Source: Candidatus Eisenbacteria bacterium (lineage in GTDB: Bacteria > Orphanbacterota > Orphanbacteria > Orphanbacterales > Orphanbacteraceae). Taken from it: a stretch of DNA of 49,560 nucleotides. The notes below the pieces were generated by a model. That model had not been told where the DNA came from and ran no database searches. It saw nothing but the letters and a program-made list of their open reading frames with translations. Both the position numbers and the translations under genes were made by a program. Positions 41,293 through 49,375 of the stretch are shown one piece after another (within the stretch, counting starts at the first letter, position 1; the number at the start of each line of letters is the position of its first letter). The stretch spans positions 1 through 49,560 of the forward strand of contig JAFGGD010000029.1 of NCBI GenBank assembly GCA_016930695.1. The letters are read 5' to 3'.

Positions 41293-42593
41293 TGGATTCC
41301 GAGACGCTCCAGTTCCTCGAGCACCGGTTGGTAAACCTCGGGCGACACAGGGATATGCACGCCGCTCCCCTTGATCTTCCCTTCCAGGAGGTAGCGGGTC
41401 GCCACCGCGGCCGGGAGCCCCACCGTGCGGGACATGGCCGAATCACCCTTCGGGATGCCGAAGTCGATGAGCGTGGAGGTGATGTGTTCCTTGTGGCCGT
41501 CGGAGAACCCGCCGGCGGTGAAACGGTGATGCAGGACGATCATGTCCCGCTCGCCCGGGCCGTAGCCCATCTTCTCGAGCATGATCTTTTCGAGCGCGTC
41601 CAGATAAGACCCCTTGTCGAAGGGGATCTTCTCGTCGCCGAAGAGGCCGAGCCACGCCATGTTGGTGATCGGCGTCGCGTCGGCGGCGATGCCGAGCTTC
41701 TTCATCACCGCCTTCTTCGGGTCGGAGCCGCCGGCCATCTCCGCCAGGACGGCGCCGTAGGTCTTCCCGCCGAGATCGCGCTTCTCGTCGTCCAGGAAGC
41801 CGAGATCGACGATCGCCTTCAGCGTCTCGCACCAACCGAAATTGCGAAGCGTGGCGCGGATCACCGTCTTCGCCTTATGGAGGCTGTAGATGTCGATATA
41901 GCCGATGGAATCCCGGTTCGGATAGGCCTGGTACTTGCCGTACCCCTCGCCCTCTCCCTGAATGTCCAGCGTCCAGCGGTCCTCGAAGAGACCCTTCGAT
42001 GGGATGTCCCGGCGTTCGCCGTCCTTGAGATAGCTGGCGTTATTCTTGCCGGCGAGAAGGACGCCGCGGGGCGACCAGGAAAACTTATAACCAAAGGGAT
42101 TGGTGTTCGCCTCCGGCGCCGGCAGGCCGCCGCAGTAGGACATGAACTCCTCGATGTGCCCGCCCCGGCCGCGCACGTCGTGGAAGACGCGCATCGCCGA
42201 CATGTGGTCGATGCCGGGATCGAGCCCGATCTCGTTCAGGATCATCACGCCCGCCTCTTTCGCCTTGGCGTCCAACGCCTTCATGGCGGGACTGACGTAG
42301 GAGGTGGTGACCATCAATTTCTTGTGTTGGATGCAGAGTTCCGCCACCTGCACATGGAACGCGTAGGGGACGAGGCTGATCACCAGGTCCGCGCCGGGGA
42401 CCAGGTCGGCCAGCGCCTTCGGGTTCGTCAGGTCCAGCGGCGTCGCCTTCCCGCGCTCATGGCCGTCGATCAGCTTCTCCGCCTTCGAGACGGTGCGACT
42501 GGCGCAGTGCACGTGGAAGTCCGGCTGGTCGAGCAGATAACGTACGAGAGGCTTAGAGACAAGCCCGGCTCCCAGGACGAGGGTCTTCTTCAT
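41265..42593 (-). CDS. Saccharopine dehydrogenase (glutamate-forming, LYS9-like)
   Basis: The 442-residue product has an N-terminal Rossmann fold (VLGAGLVSKP, residues 6-15), SRTVSKAEKL, ISLVPYAFHVQVAELC and LNEIGLDPGIDHMSAM, all typical of LYS9/AASS C-terminal saccharopine dehydrogenases. The enzyme oxidises saccharopine to 2-aminoadipate-6-semialdehyde and glutamate, or the reverse. It lies 40 bp downstream of the lysine-ketoglutarate reductase gene, matching in order the two halves of the bifunctional eukaryotic AASS enzyme. The operon context with an aminoadipate-type aminotransferase favours lysine degradation. Confidence 0.9.
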   Translation of the reverse strand: MKKTLVLGAGLVSKPLVRYLLDQPDFHVHCASRTVSKAEKLIDGHERGKATPLDLTNPKALADLVPGADLVISLVPYAFHVQVAELCIQHKKLMVTTSYVSPAMKALDAKAKEAGVMILNEIGLDPGIDHMSAMRVFHDVRGRGGHIEEFMSYCGGLPAPEANTNPFGYKFSWSPRGVLLAGKNNASYLKDGERRDIPSKGLFEDRWTLDIQGEGEGYGKYQAYPNRDSIGYIDIYSLHKAKTVIRATLRNFGWCETLKAIVDLGFLDDEKRDLGGKTYGAVLAEMAGGSDPKKAVMKKLGIAADATPITNMAWLGLFGDEKIPFDKGSYLDALEKIMLEKMGYGPGERDMIVLHHRFTAGGFSDGHKEHITSTLIDFGIPKGDSAMSRTVGLPAAVATRYLLEGKIKGSGVHIPVSPEVYQPVLEELERLGIHCLEKSETV

Positions 42594-42633
42594 CGCTTCC
42601 CTCTCGGCTCCTTTGAAGTCTTTCGGTTCTCAA

Positions 42634-43941
42634 TCACTCCTGTCCCAAATACTTGGTCAGGTAACGGTAATCTTCGGTCAGCTCCCCCTTGTGTAGGATC
42701 AGCGCCTCCCGGATCGGTCCGGGAAGCTCCACCCGATCCCGGGGGAGGGAGAGGTCCGCCCGGGCCAGGTCCGCCAGGAAAGGCGCCAGCGCTTCGCCGA
42801 AGGAGAGCGACGCCTCCCGGGGGAGCTCGGCGGGGAGGATGTCCACCGTCATCATGACCGGGCCGTTCCCCACCACCCCTTCGACGGTTTCCCCGGTGAG
42901 GGGTTCGTAGACGAAACAGGGATTCCCCGGCTCCATCGCCTTCACCGTCGATTCGACGGCGCCGCCGATGTCACAGGTGATGTCGCCGATCACCCGAAGC
43001 CGCGGCTTCCCCCCGGACCAGGCGCGGCGCAGCCAATCGAGGGTGACGAAACGGGGATACCGATCGTCCCAATAGACGGCGTTCACCAGGGCGTCCAGAT
43101 GGGGGAGGTGCCGCTCGAAAACGGAGCGGTATTTCTCCGGATGATCGTAGTAATCCCGTAGTTCGAAGGCGTCCCCCGGACGGACCGGTTCGACGAGGTC
43201 CTTTTCGTAAAAGACGACCTTGACGAAGGGACGTGCCCGCGTCGCGGCGGGTGCGCCCGAAGCGAGATCGCCGGGGGACACCTCCACCGGATCCAGGAGA
43301 CCGTAGATCTCCTGGGCTCCCTGAGAGACGTTGCCGTATCCGGCGAACCCGATCGTGAAGGGGGTCAGCTCCGCCGGCCACTCCCCTTCGCGGATCGACG
43401 CGCCGGCGTCACGGATCGCCGTTCGCGCCTCCTCCAGCGAGTCGTACTCCAGCGCCATCTTGATGCGGGCGAGGGGCGTGTCGAACCCCTCCGCCTCGAG
43501 GCGCTTCCCGGCGGCGCGGAGCGTCTCGATCATGCCGGCGAGACCGGCGTGCCTCCCGAACAGGACCAGCCGCCGCCCCTTCTCGTCCACGATTCTCTCG
43601 TAGTCGATCAGGTGGCAGCGCCGCTCCATCATCCGGCGGAACATGGGCATGTTGTACTTCTGCCCCTTGATCACATGGGCGAAGAATACGTAGGCCTTCT
43701 CCTCGAGGAAAAGGTCCGGCGGGATTTCTTTCACGCCAAAAATGATCGAACAGGGGGACAGGTCCTCGTCCACCACCGCTCCGGCCCGCCGGTATTCCTC
43801 GTCGGTGAAGATCCGCCTCGGATTGGGCTGCACCCGCACCGGGATCCCCTCCCGCACCAAACGCCCCGCCTGATCCGGTGGAATGGGGGTCCGTCTCTCC
43901 CGGACGCTCTTGTCTTCTCGTCGTATCCCTATCGGTTTCAT
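42634..43941 (-). CDS. Lysine-ketoglutarate reductase (saccharopine dehydrogenase, lysine-forming)
   Basis: The 435-residue product matches the LKR half of AASS. The N-terminal alanine dehydrogenase-like domain has IGIRREDKSVRERRTPIPPD, FTDEEYRRAGA, FGVKEIPPDLFLEEKAYVFF and HVIKGQKYNMPMFRRMMERR. The nucleotide-binding part has IGFAGYGNVSQGAQEI. It condenses lysine with 2-oxoglutarate to saccharopine using NAD(P)H. I chose ATG 43941 because GGGAGG precedes it and homology starts there. The saccharopine dehydrogenase gene follows after 40 bp, and the PLP aminotransferase gene lies upstream across a terminator-like hairpin. Confidence 0.9.
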   Translation of the reverse strand: MKPIGIRREDKSVRERRTPIPPDQAGRLVREGIPVRVQPNPRRIFTDEEYRRAGAVVDEDLSPCSIIFGVKEIPPDLFLEEKAYVFFAHVIKGQKYNMPMFRRMMERRCHLIDYERIVDEKGRRLVLFGRHAGLAGMIETLRAAGKRLEAEGFDTPLARIKMALEYDSLEEARTAIRDAGASIREGEWPAELTPFTIGFAGYGNVSQGAQEIYGLLDPVEVSPGDLASGAPAATRARPFVKVVFYEKDLVEPVRPGDAFELRDYYDHPEKYRSVFERHLPHLDALVNAVYWDDRYPRFVTLDWLRRAWSGGKPRLRVIGDITCDIGGAVESTVKAMEPGNPCFVYEPLTGETVEGVVGNGPVMMTVDILPAELPREASLSFGEALAPFLADLARADLSLPRDRVELPGPIREALILHKGELTEDYRYLTKYLGQE

Positions 43942-44027
43942 GGACTTCTCGTTTCCTCCCGGCAAGCGCCCGCCGAAAGTCATTCTATCAGGAAAAGGAA
44001 AAGCGTCCAAGTCCGGCGCAAGACGAT

Positions 44028-44062
44028 AAAAAAAAGCGCCCTCCCCGACCGGGAAGGGCGCT
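44028..44062 (-). terminator. Intrinsic terminator after the aminotransferase gene
   Basis: On the minus strand, AGCGCCCT (44055-44062) pairs with AGGGCGCT (44035-44042) with an inner helix, followed by a run of eight T (A-run 44028-44035 on the plus strand). It should separate or attenuate transcription into lysine-ketoglutarate reductase. Confidence 0.85.
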
Positions 44063-44090
44063 CATGGATCCCCGAGACGCGGAGAGAATC

Positions 44091-45323
44091 TCAGGCGGGC
44101 TGCTTCTCCAAAAGGATCTTGATCGCCTTGGCGATGCGGGCGATTCCGGTCTTCAGCTGTTCCTGGCTCGGGAAGCTGAAGTTGAGGCGCATCGTGTCGC
44201 TCCCGCCTCCGTCGCAGTAGAAGGCGTTGCCTATGACGAAGGCGACGTTCTCCTGGAGCGCCTGCGCGAGAAGATCCTTGGCGTTCAGACCGTCCGGGAG
44301 GGTCATCCAGAGGAAAAGCCCGCCCTCGGGACGGGTCCACTTCACACCCCAGGAAGGATCGATGTTGTCGTCCAACGCCTTCAGGATCACCGCGCACTTG
44401 TCGCGATAGACGGCCCGTGTGCGCTCGAGCTGCGCCGGCAGGCGGCCCGTTTTCAGGTACTCCCTCGCCACGAGCTGGCTGAGGGCGCTGGTGCACAGAT
44501 CGACGGACTGTTTGGCGACCACCAAGCGGCTGATCACGTCCGGATGCGCGATCGCCCAGCCGAGCCGGAGCCCCGGGAAGAGAATCTTGCTGAACGTGAA
44601 GAGGGAGATGACGCGGCCGTCCTCATCCATGCTCTTCATGCTCGGGACGTTTTCACCGGTGTAGCGGAGCTGGCGGTAGGGGCTGTCCTCGAGCACCAGC
44701 ATGTCGTGCTTGCGGGCGAGTTTCAGGATCTTCTGGCGGCGCGAGAAAGAAAGCGTCACGCCCGCGGGGTTCTGGAAATCGGGGACCAGGTAGAGGAGCT
44801 TGGGCTCGATGTTCCTCTCCCGCATCGACTTCAGCTGTTCCTCCAGCGCATCGGGAGGCATGCCGTCGTCGTCCAACGGGATACCGGTCATCAGGGCGCC
44901 GGCGGCGTTGAAGGCGGAGAGGGCGCCCAGATAGCTGGGGAGGCCGCAGATCATCGCGTCCCCCGGCGCGAGGAATACACGGCTCACCAGGTCGAGGCCC
45001 TGCTGGCTCGCGGTGGTGATCATCACCTCGTCGCGGGTCAGGCCGGGGAGGCCGTCGTCGGCCATCATCTTGATGATTTCGTCCTTCAGGCCGTTGTCCC
45101 CCTCCGTGGTCCCGTACTGGAGGGCGTTCGCGCCGAACTCCCGCATCGCCCCCGGTAGGAGGTCGGCGATCTCTTCGAGAGGGAAGGTCTCGGGCGCGGG
45201 GAGTCCGCCGGCCAGACTGATCACCTCGGGCCGGGCGGTCAGCTTCAGGAGTTCCCGGATCTCGGAGCGCTTCGCCCGGCGCGCCGAGTCGGATAAGAAT
45301 CTTTGGAGATAGGTATCGTCCAT
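44091..45323 (-). CDS. PLP-dependent aminotransferase, probable 2-aminoadipate transaminase (LysN-like)
   Basis: The 410-residue product is a fold-type I aminotransferase of the MocR-tail/LysN group: ISLAGGLPAPETFPLEEI, YGTTEGDNGLKDEI, TTASQQGLDLVSRVFLAPGD, PDFQNPAGVTLS, EDSPYRQLRYTGE, and the PLP lysine in FTFSKILFPGLRLGW (Lys246). The C-terminal MRLNFSF carries the carboxylate-binding Arg. LysN-type enzymes transaminate 2-aminoadipate with 2-oxoglutarate. The adjacent LKR and saccharopine dehydrogenase genes support that assignment here; branched or aromatic substrates remain possible. Confidence 0.88.
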   Translation of the reverse strand: MDDTYLQRFLSDSARRAKRSEIRELLKLTARPEVISLAGGLPAPETFPLEEIADLLPGAMREFGANALQYGTTEGDNGLKDEIIKMMADDGLPGLTRDEVMITTASQQGLDLVSRVFLAPGDAMICGLPSYLGALSAFNAAGALMTGIPLDDDGMPPDALEEQLKSMRERNIEPKLLYLVPDFQNPAGVTLSFSRRQKILKLARKHDMLVLEDSPYRQLRYTGENVPSMKSMDEDGRVISLFTFSKILFPGLRLGWAIAHPDVISRLVVAKQSVDLCTSALSQLVAREYLKTGRLPAQLERTRAVYRDKCAVILKALDDNIDPSWGVKWTRPEGGLFLWMTLPDGLNAKDLLAQALQENVAFVIGNAFYCDGGGSDTMRLNFSFPSQEQLKTGIARIAKAIKILLEKQPA

Positions 45324-45443
45324 GATGGTCCCCTCTGGATGGAAAGAGGCCGTTGCATTGGTATGGAAACGGGGATGCCGACGGGTCGCCGGCCGCGGAT
45401 CGAGTGGGGCGGACCGTGCGGCTCCCTTATCATCAGAACAGAA

Positions 45444-45466
45444 AACCGCTGTATATTCAAGCGGTT
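45444..45466 (-). terminator. Probable terminator after the M52-type protease gene
   Basis: Inverted repeat AACCGCT (45444-45450) and AGCGGTT (45460-45466) around 9 nt. On the minus strand it is followed by TTTTCTGTTCT and lies directly after the protease stop. It could alternatively be an operator for the aminotransferase gene. Confidence 0.5.
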
Positions 45467-45468
45467 CG

Positions 45469-45957
45469 TCACGTCGCGCCGGTATGGACGCGGATCATAC
45501 GGGCCGCCGCGTCGATCATCCGGGGGAGAGCCCGGGCGACCGGTGCGCTGAATCCCTCGCCCGGCGCGGTGTCCCGCACGCGCATCAGAAGGAACTCCAC
45601 CTCAGGGAGGCGCAGGTCCAGCTTGCGCGCCAGTTCGAAGGCGGTCCCGAAGTCCAGGCCGCGGAGGGCGCCGTGGGGACGGAGGAGGAAACGGGCTTCC
45701 CGCAGCCCCGCCTCGATCAGGCCTCCCGCCGGGCCGTCTCCCTCCAGGATGGAGTCCAAAACCAAAGCCCTTTCGTGCCGTTCCAGAAGATCGAACAGTT
45801 CGTTCCCCCGCAGATCCCCACGAACCAGATCCTCTCCGTCGCGGCCGAATCCGAGGGCGCGGAGCCCCTCCAGCGCGGCGATGCCGACGCCGTCGTCCCG
45901 CCGGAGGGGGACACCGAAACCGAGGACAAGCATGCGAGAACGATCCGTATATCTCAT
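45469..45957 (-). CDS. Hydrogenase maturation (M52-type) protease family protein
   Basis: The 162-residue product has the family N-terminus MLVLGFGVPLRRDDGVGIAA (from residue 9), the LVLGxGxxxxxDDGxG pattern of HyaD/HycI nickel-hydrogenase maturation proteases, with DSILEGDGPAG providing the second Asp region. These endopeptidases trim the large-subunit C-terminus after nickel insertion. No hydrogenase gene lies in the window. The start may be ATG 45957 or the internal ATG 45933; neither has a strong ribosome site. The Gly-Asn after the first Gly of the motif is replaced (GFGVP), so activity is uncertain. Confidence 0.75.
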   Translation of the reverse strand: MRYTDRSRMLVLGFGVPLRRDDGVGIAALEGLRALGFGRDGEDLVRGDLRGNELFDLLERHERALVLDSILEGDGPAGGLIEAGLREARFLLRPHGALRGLDFGTAFELARKLDLRLPEVEFLLMRVRDTAPGEGFSAPVARALPRMIDAAARMIRVHTGAT

Positions 45958-46302
45958 TGCCGTTCAGTCTGTTAAGAGTTTCGGTCGGCCGGGGTTCGGT
46001 CCTCGTTTATTTGAATTGCATCCGCCGTGCCAGAAAGGACGTTCCTCTCGCGATCAAGGACCCTCGCGATTTTTCACGAGTTAACAATCAACCCCGGCGG
46101 CGGCGACGGTGAAACTCCCCCATTCTCCGCCAGAAATTCCGACCCTCCGGCGCACACCGTGTCATTCTGACGGACCCGCGTGCCCGTCGATCCGGGTTTC
46201 CGGAACGATCTCCCTACGGAGGGGGATGGACGAAGGGCCGAATTCTGCTAAACTCGGCCCGCTGGCCGCACACGAATCGGGAAAGAGGAGCCGGAACCGG
46301 CC
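45958..46302. promoter_or_regulatory. Divergent intergenic region before the GlgC-family pair
   Basis: No gene is seen in these 345 bp. They hold an AT-rich patch near 46005-46020, a direct repeat CTCGCGAT (46047-46054 and 46063-46070), and an extended -10-like TGCTAAACT (46246-46254) about 50 nt before the first GlgC-type gene, without a good -35. GAGGAG near 46285 is the likely ribosome site. Confidence 0.4.
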
Positions 46303-47580
46303 ATGAACGAAGTGGTTGCGTTGATTCTCGCCGGCGGGCGGGTGAATGAACTCTCCATTCTCACCATGCACCGCCCCAAGTCCGCCATTCCCTTCGGCGG
46401 GATGTACCGGGTGATCGATTTCGCCCTCAGCAATTTGATGCACTCCGGGATCGAGCGCGTGGGGATCCTCTCCCAGTTCCGCTCCGGCTCCCTGATCCGT
46501 CACATCGGCATCGGCTCCTCCTGGGACATGACCGGCCGCGACCGGGGCGCCACCATGCTCCCCCCCACGAAGGGGATCGCGGACACGGATTGGTACAGGG
46601 GGACGGCGGACGCGGTCTATCAAAACCTGGAGTTTCTCGAGAGGCACGGCCCGGAACTGGTGCTGATCCTGTCGGGCGATCACATCTACCGGATGGATTA
46701 CGGCCCGATGATCGAGTACCACCGCCGCAAGGAAGCGGATCTGACCATCGCGTTCACGGAGACGCCGATCGACCAGGCGCACCGTTTCGGCCTCGGGCGG
46801 CTCGACGATGAGGACGGCCCGATCGGCGGGCGATTGGTCGACTACGTCGAGAAACCGGAACGTCCCACTTACACCGCCGCTTCGATGACGGTCTACCTCT
46901 TCCGCGCCGGCCTGCTCGCGCATCTGGTGACGGAAAACGCGCGCCACGGCGAGGGCTGGGAGTTCGGCCGGGACATCCTCCCCCGCATGCTGGGCCGCCA
47001 CCGCGTCTACGGCTGGCGACACCGCGGCTACTGGGGCTACACGCGAACGGTGGACGAGTTCTGGCAGTGCCATATGGAACTCCTCGGCGAGCGCCCCCGG
47101 ATCGACCTCGAAGGGTGGGGAGTGCGGACCAACCTGGATCACTTCGGCCTGCGCGATCGCTCCCCGGCGCTCCTCCTCTCCGGTTCGACGGTGGAGGACG
47201 CGAGGATCTCGCCCGGCTGCCGCGTTTCCGGCACGGTGAGAAACAGCGTCCTCTTCCCGGGATGCCGCGTGGCGAGGGGGGCGGTGGTGGAGCACTCGAT
47301 CCTCTTCCCGGACGTGCATGTCGAGCGGGACGCGGTGTTGGATCGGGTGATCGCCGACATCGGCGTGACCGTCGGTCCCGGGGCGCGCGTCGGCGACGGC
47401 GACGACGACCGGCCGAACCGGAGCGTACCGGAGCTTCTCCGCTCCGGCATCACGCTCGTCGGTAAGATGACCCAGCTCCCCGGCGGCGTCCGGATCGGAA
47501 GAAACTGCATCGTGGGTCCCTATTTCGGACCGGAACGATTCACGGAGCAAACGTATTCCTCGGGGGAGACGATCGGATGA
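46303..47580 (+). CDS. GlgC-family subunit with altered nucleotide-loop arginine
   Basis: The 425-residue product is a full-length ADP-glucose pyrophosphorylase-type protein: nucleotidyltransferase domain ([55 protein letters not shown]) and a C-terminal left-handed beta-helix ([18 protein letters not shown]). The N-terminal triphosphate loop, normally GGxGTRL, reads GGRVNEL; the catalytic Arg equivalent is Glu16, while the neighbouring paralogue keeps Arg16. It may therefore be a regulatory or non-catalytic partner, as GlgD is in Bacillus, although the Asp in SGDHIY is retained. Its stop overlaps the next start by 4 bp, which favours a 1:1 complex. Confidence 0.85.
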   Translation: MNEVVALILAGGRVNELSILTMHRPKSAIPFGGMYRVIDFALSNLMHSGIERVGILSQFRSGSLIRHIGIGSSWDMTGRDRGATMLPPTKGIADTDWYRGTADAVYQNLEFLERHGPELVLILSGDHIYRMDYGPMIEYHRRKEADLTIAFTETPIDQAHRFGLGRLDDEDGPIGGRLVDYVEKPERPTYTAASMTVYLFRAGLLAHLVTENARHGEGWEFGRDILPRMLGRHRVYGWRHRGYWGYTRTVDEFWQCHMELLGERPRIDLEGWGVRTNLDHFGLRDRSPALLLSGSTVEDARISPGCRVSGTVRNSVLFPGCRVARGAVVEHSILFPDVHVERDAVLDRVIADIGVTVGPGARVGDGDDDRPNRSVPELLRSGITLVGKMTQLPGGVRIGRNCIVGPYFGPERFTEQTYSSGETIG

Positions 47581-48845
47581 GGGAGACGGTGGTCATGTTG
47601 CTCGCCGGCGGCGGCGGCACGCGGCTCAACATCCTCGCAAAGCTCCGCGCCAAACCGGCGGTCCCCTTCGGCGGCATGTACCGTATCATCGATTTCACGC
47701 TGAGCAACGTGATGAACTCCGGCATCGGATCGGTGGCGGTGCTGACCCAGTACAAGCCGATCTCCTTGATGAACCACCTCGGCGTCGGCGAGGCGTGGGA
47801 CATGACCGGCCGCACGCGCGGCGTGAAGATCCTCCCGCCGCGCACCGGCGAGCGGGATTCGGACTGGTACCGCGGGACCGCCGACGCGATCCGGCAGAAC
47901 ATCGAGTACATCCACCGTTCCGATCCGAAGAACGTGCTGATCCTGTCGGGGGACCACATCTACGGCATGGATTACCGGCCCATGCTCCGCTTCCACCGCG
48001 ACCGCCGGGCGGACCTCACCATCGCCATGATGGAGGTGCGGCCGGAGGAGACGCGCCACTTCGGGATCGCCCGGACCGGAGAGAAGGGGCGGGTGATCGA
48101 GTGGCAGGAGAAGCCGGTGACGACCGACAGCCGTCTCGCTTCGATGGGGATCTACGTGTTCGACGCCGCCTACATGCTTCGCGCCCTCCGGTCCATCGGG
48201 GGGAGCGACTTCGGCAACCACGTGATCCCCACGGCGGTGGGAGAGGACCGCGTCTACGCCTATCCCTTCCGCGGCTACTGGAAAGACGTGGGAACCCTGC
48301 AGGCGTTTTGGGAGGCGAACCGGGACCTTCTCGACCCGGACAGCGGCATCGACCTGGAGTCGTGGCGCGTGAGAACCAACCCGGAGGAGATCGGCCGCCT
48401 CGGCGATCGCCCTCCCGCGATGATCGCCCCCGGCGCGTCGGTGTCCGAATCGCTCATCTCCCCCGGCTGTGAGATCCGCGGCGAGGTGGTCCGCTCGATC
48501 CTCTCGCCCGGCGTGATCGTCGCCAAGGGGGCGCGCGTCGAGGACTCGGTGATCATGAACGACACGCGAATCGACCGCGGCGCCCGCGTGAGCCACGTGA
48601 TCAGCGACAAGCAGGTCTGGATCGGCGAAGGGGTGGAGATCGGCACCTGGGGCGCGGGGACGCCGAACCAGGAGTTCCCGGAACACCTCTCCACCGGCCT
48701 CACCGTCATCGGCAAACAGGCCACCGTCCCCGCCGGCTGCCGCGTCGGCCAAAACACCATCCTCTACCCCTCCCTCCGCAAAGACCGCTTCCCCCTCCAC
48801 GAAGTCCCGCCCGGCAGCACCCTGCGAAACGAAGAAGACAGGTAG
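47577..48845 (+). CDS. glgC: Glucose-1-phosphate adenylyltransferase (ADP-glucose pyrophosphorylase)
   Basis: The 422-residue product has all canonical motifs: [19 protein letters not shown] (Arg16), [51 protein letters not shown], and the beta-helix repeats ([19 protein letters not shown]). It makes ADP-glucose from ATP and glucose-1-phosphate, the committed step to glycogen. ATGA overlap couples it to the preceding paralogue. No glycogen synthase or branching enzyme is in the window. No clear terminator follows; a repeat-rich non-coding region begins. Confidence 0.92.
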   Translation: MRETVVMLLAGGGGTRLNILAKLRAKPAVPFGGMYRIIDFTLSNVMNSGIGSVAVLTQYKPISLMNHLGVGEAWDMTGRTRGVKILPPRTGERDSDWYRGTADAIRQNIEYIHRSDPKNVLILSGDHIYGMDYRPMLRFHRDRRADLTIAMMEVRPEETRHFGIARTGEKGRVIEWQEKPVTTDSRLASMGIYVFDAAYMLRALRSIGGSDFGNHVIPTAVGEDRVYAYPFRGYWKDVGTLQAFWEANRDLLDPDSGIDLESWRVRTNPEEIGRLGDRPPAMIAPGASVSESLISPGCEIRGEVVRSILSPGVIVAKGARVEDSVIMNDTRIDRGARVSHVISDKQVWIGEGVEIGTWGAGTPNQEFPEHLSTGLTVIGKQATVPAGCRVGQNTILYPSLRKDRFPLHEVPPGSTLRNEEDR

Positions 48846-49070
48846 CTCTCCTTCCCCATCGAAATCCAAATCGAAATCGAGGCAAATGGGGACAGCCACC
48901 TATTACGGGGAATACAGCTGGTGCCGGACACCCTTCCGCCGCCGGCTCTCCCTCTCGGGGCCGTCAGGCCTTCTCTCGATCCCGCTATCCCCTCCGTCTC
49001 CTCTTCGGACGGACGGCGTGATCCTTCGAGGAGGAGGGGCGGGAGGGGCCCCCACCTCTCGAGGTGCGTG
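48846..49070. repeat. Left part of composite repeat region
   Basis: No gene is supported. It holds four ATCNAN hexamers (ATCGAA, ATCCAA, ATCGAA, ATCGAG, 48858-48881), which are the inverted counterpart of the GAT-start array at 49272-49313. They are followed by an AAATGGGGACAGCCACC motif of the kind seen near REP-type elements, a GGTG-CCGGA-CACC hairpin near 48921-48933, and a CACCTC-TC-GAGGTG palindrome (49053-49066). Confidence 0.6.
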
Positions 49071-49080
49071 AGGAAGGGCC

Positions 49081-49221
49081 GCGCGAGGTCGCACCCTTGT
49101 GGAAACTCCGTGGCGATCACGAACCAACCCGGGGGGCGGCACGCCCCGGACTCCGAGAGGGATACCCCGTCCGTTCTTTCTCCCCACACCGTGCCCCGAA
49201 GGGAGAGCCGGTGGGGGAAGG
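49081..49221. repeat. Dispersed repeat, copy B
   Basis: Matches 8681-8820 over about 140 bp at roughly 87 percent by eye, in the same orientation, including the GGGGCG-GCA-CGCCCC hairpin and the CCGTGCCCCGAAGGGAGAGC block. Confidence 0.85.
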
Positions 49222-49240
49222 AAAGGCACCCTCACCCCCA

Positions 49241-49264
49241 CCCTCTCCCGTAAGCGGGAGAGGG
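49241..49264. repeat. REP-like perfect hairpin
   Basis: CCCTCTCCCG (49241-49250), loop TAAG, CGGGAGAGGG (49255-49264). This 10-bp stem sits between dispersed repeat copy B and the hexamer array and is absent from copy A. Confidence 0.75.
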
Positions 49265-49271
49265 AGAAAAT

Positions 49272-49313
49272 GATTTCGATTTCGATACCGATACCGATGC
49301 CGATAGCGATCCC
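49272..49313. repeat. GAT-start hexanucleotide array
   Basis: Seven consecutive 6-bp units: GATTTC, GATTTC, GATACC, GATACC, GATGCC, GATAGC, GATCCC. Three units of the same type follow dispersed repeat copy A at 8821-8839. Confidence 0.85.
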
Positions 49314-49375
49314 CATTTCTTTTCGGTGCCGGATACCTCCTCACTCCGCTCGGAGAGAATCCGGGACGGAATGAT

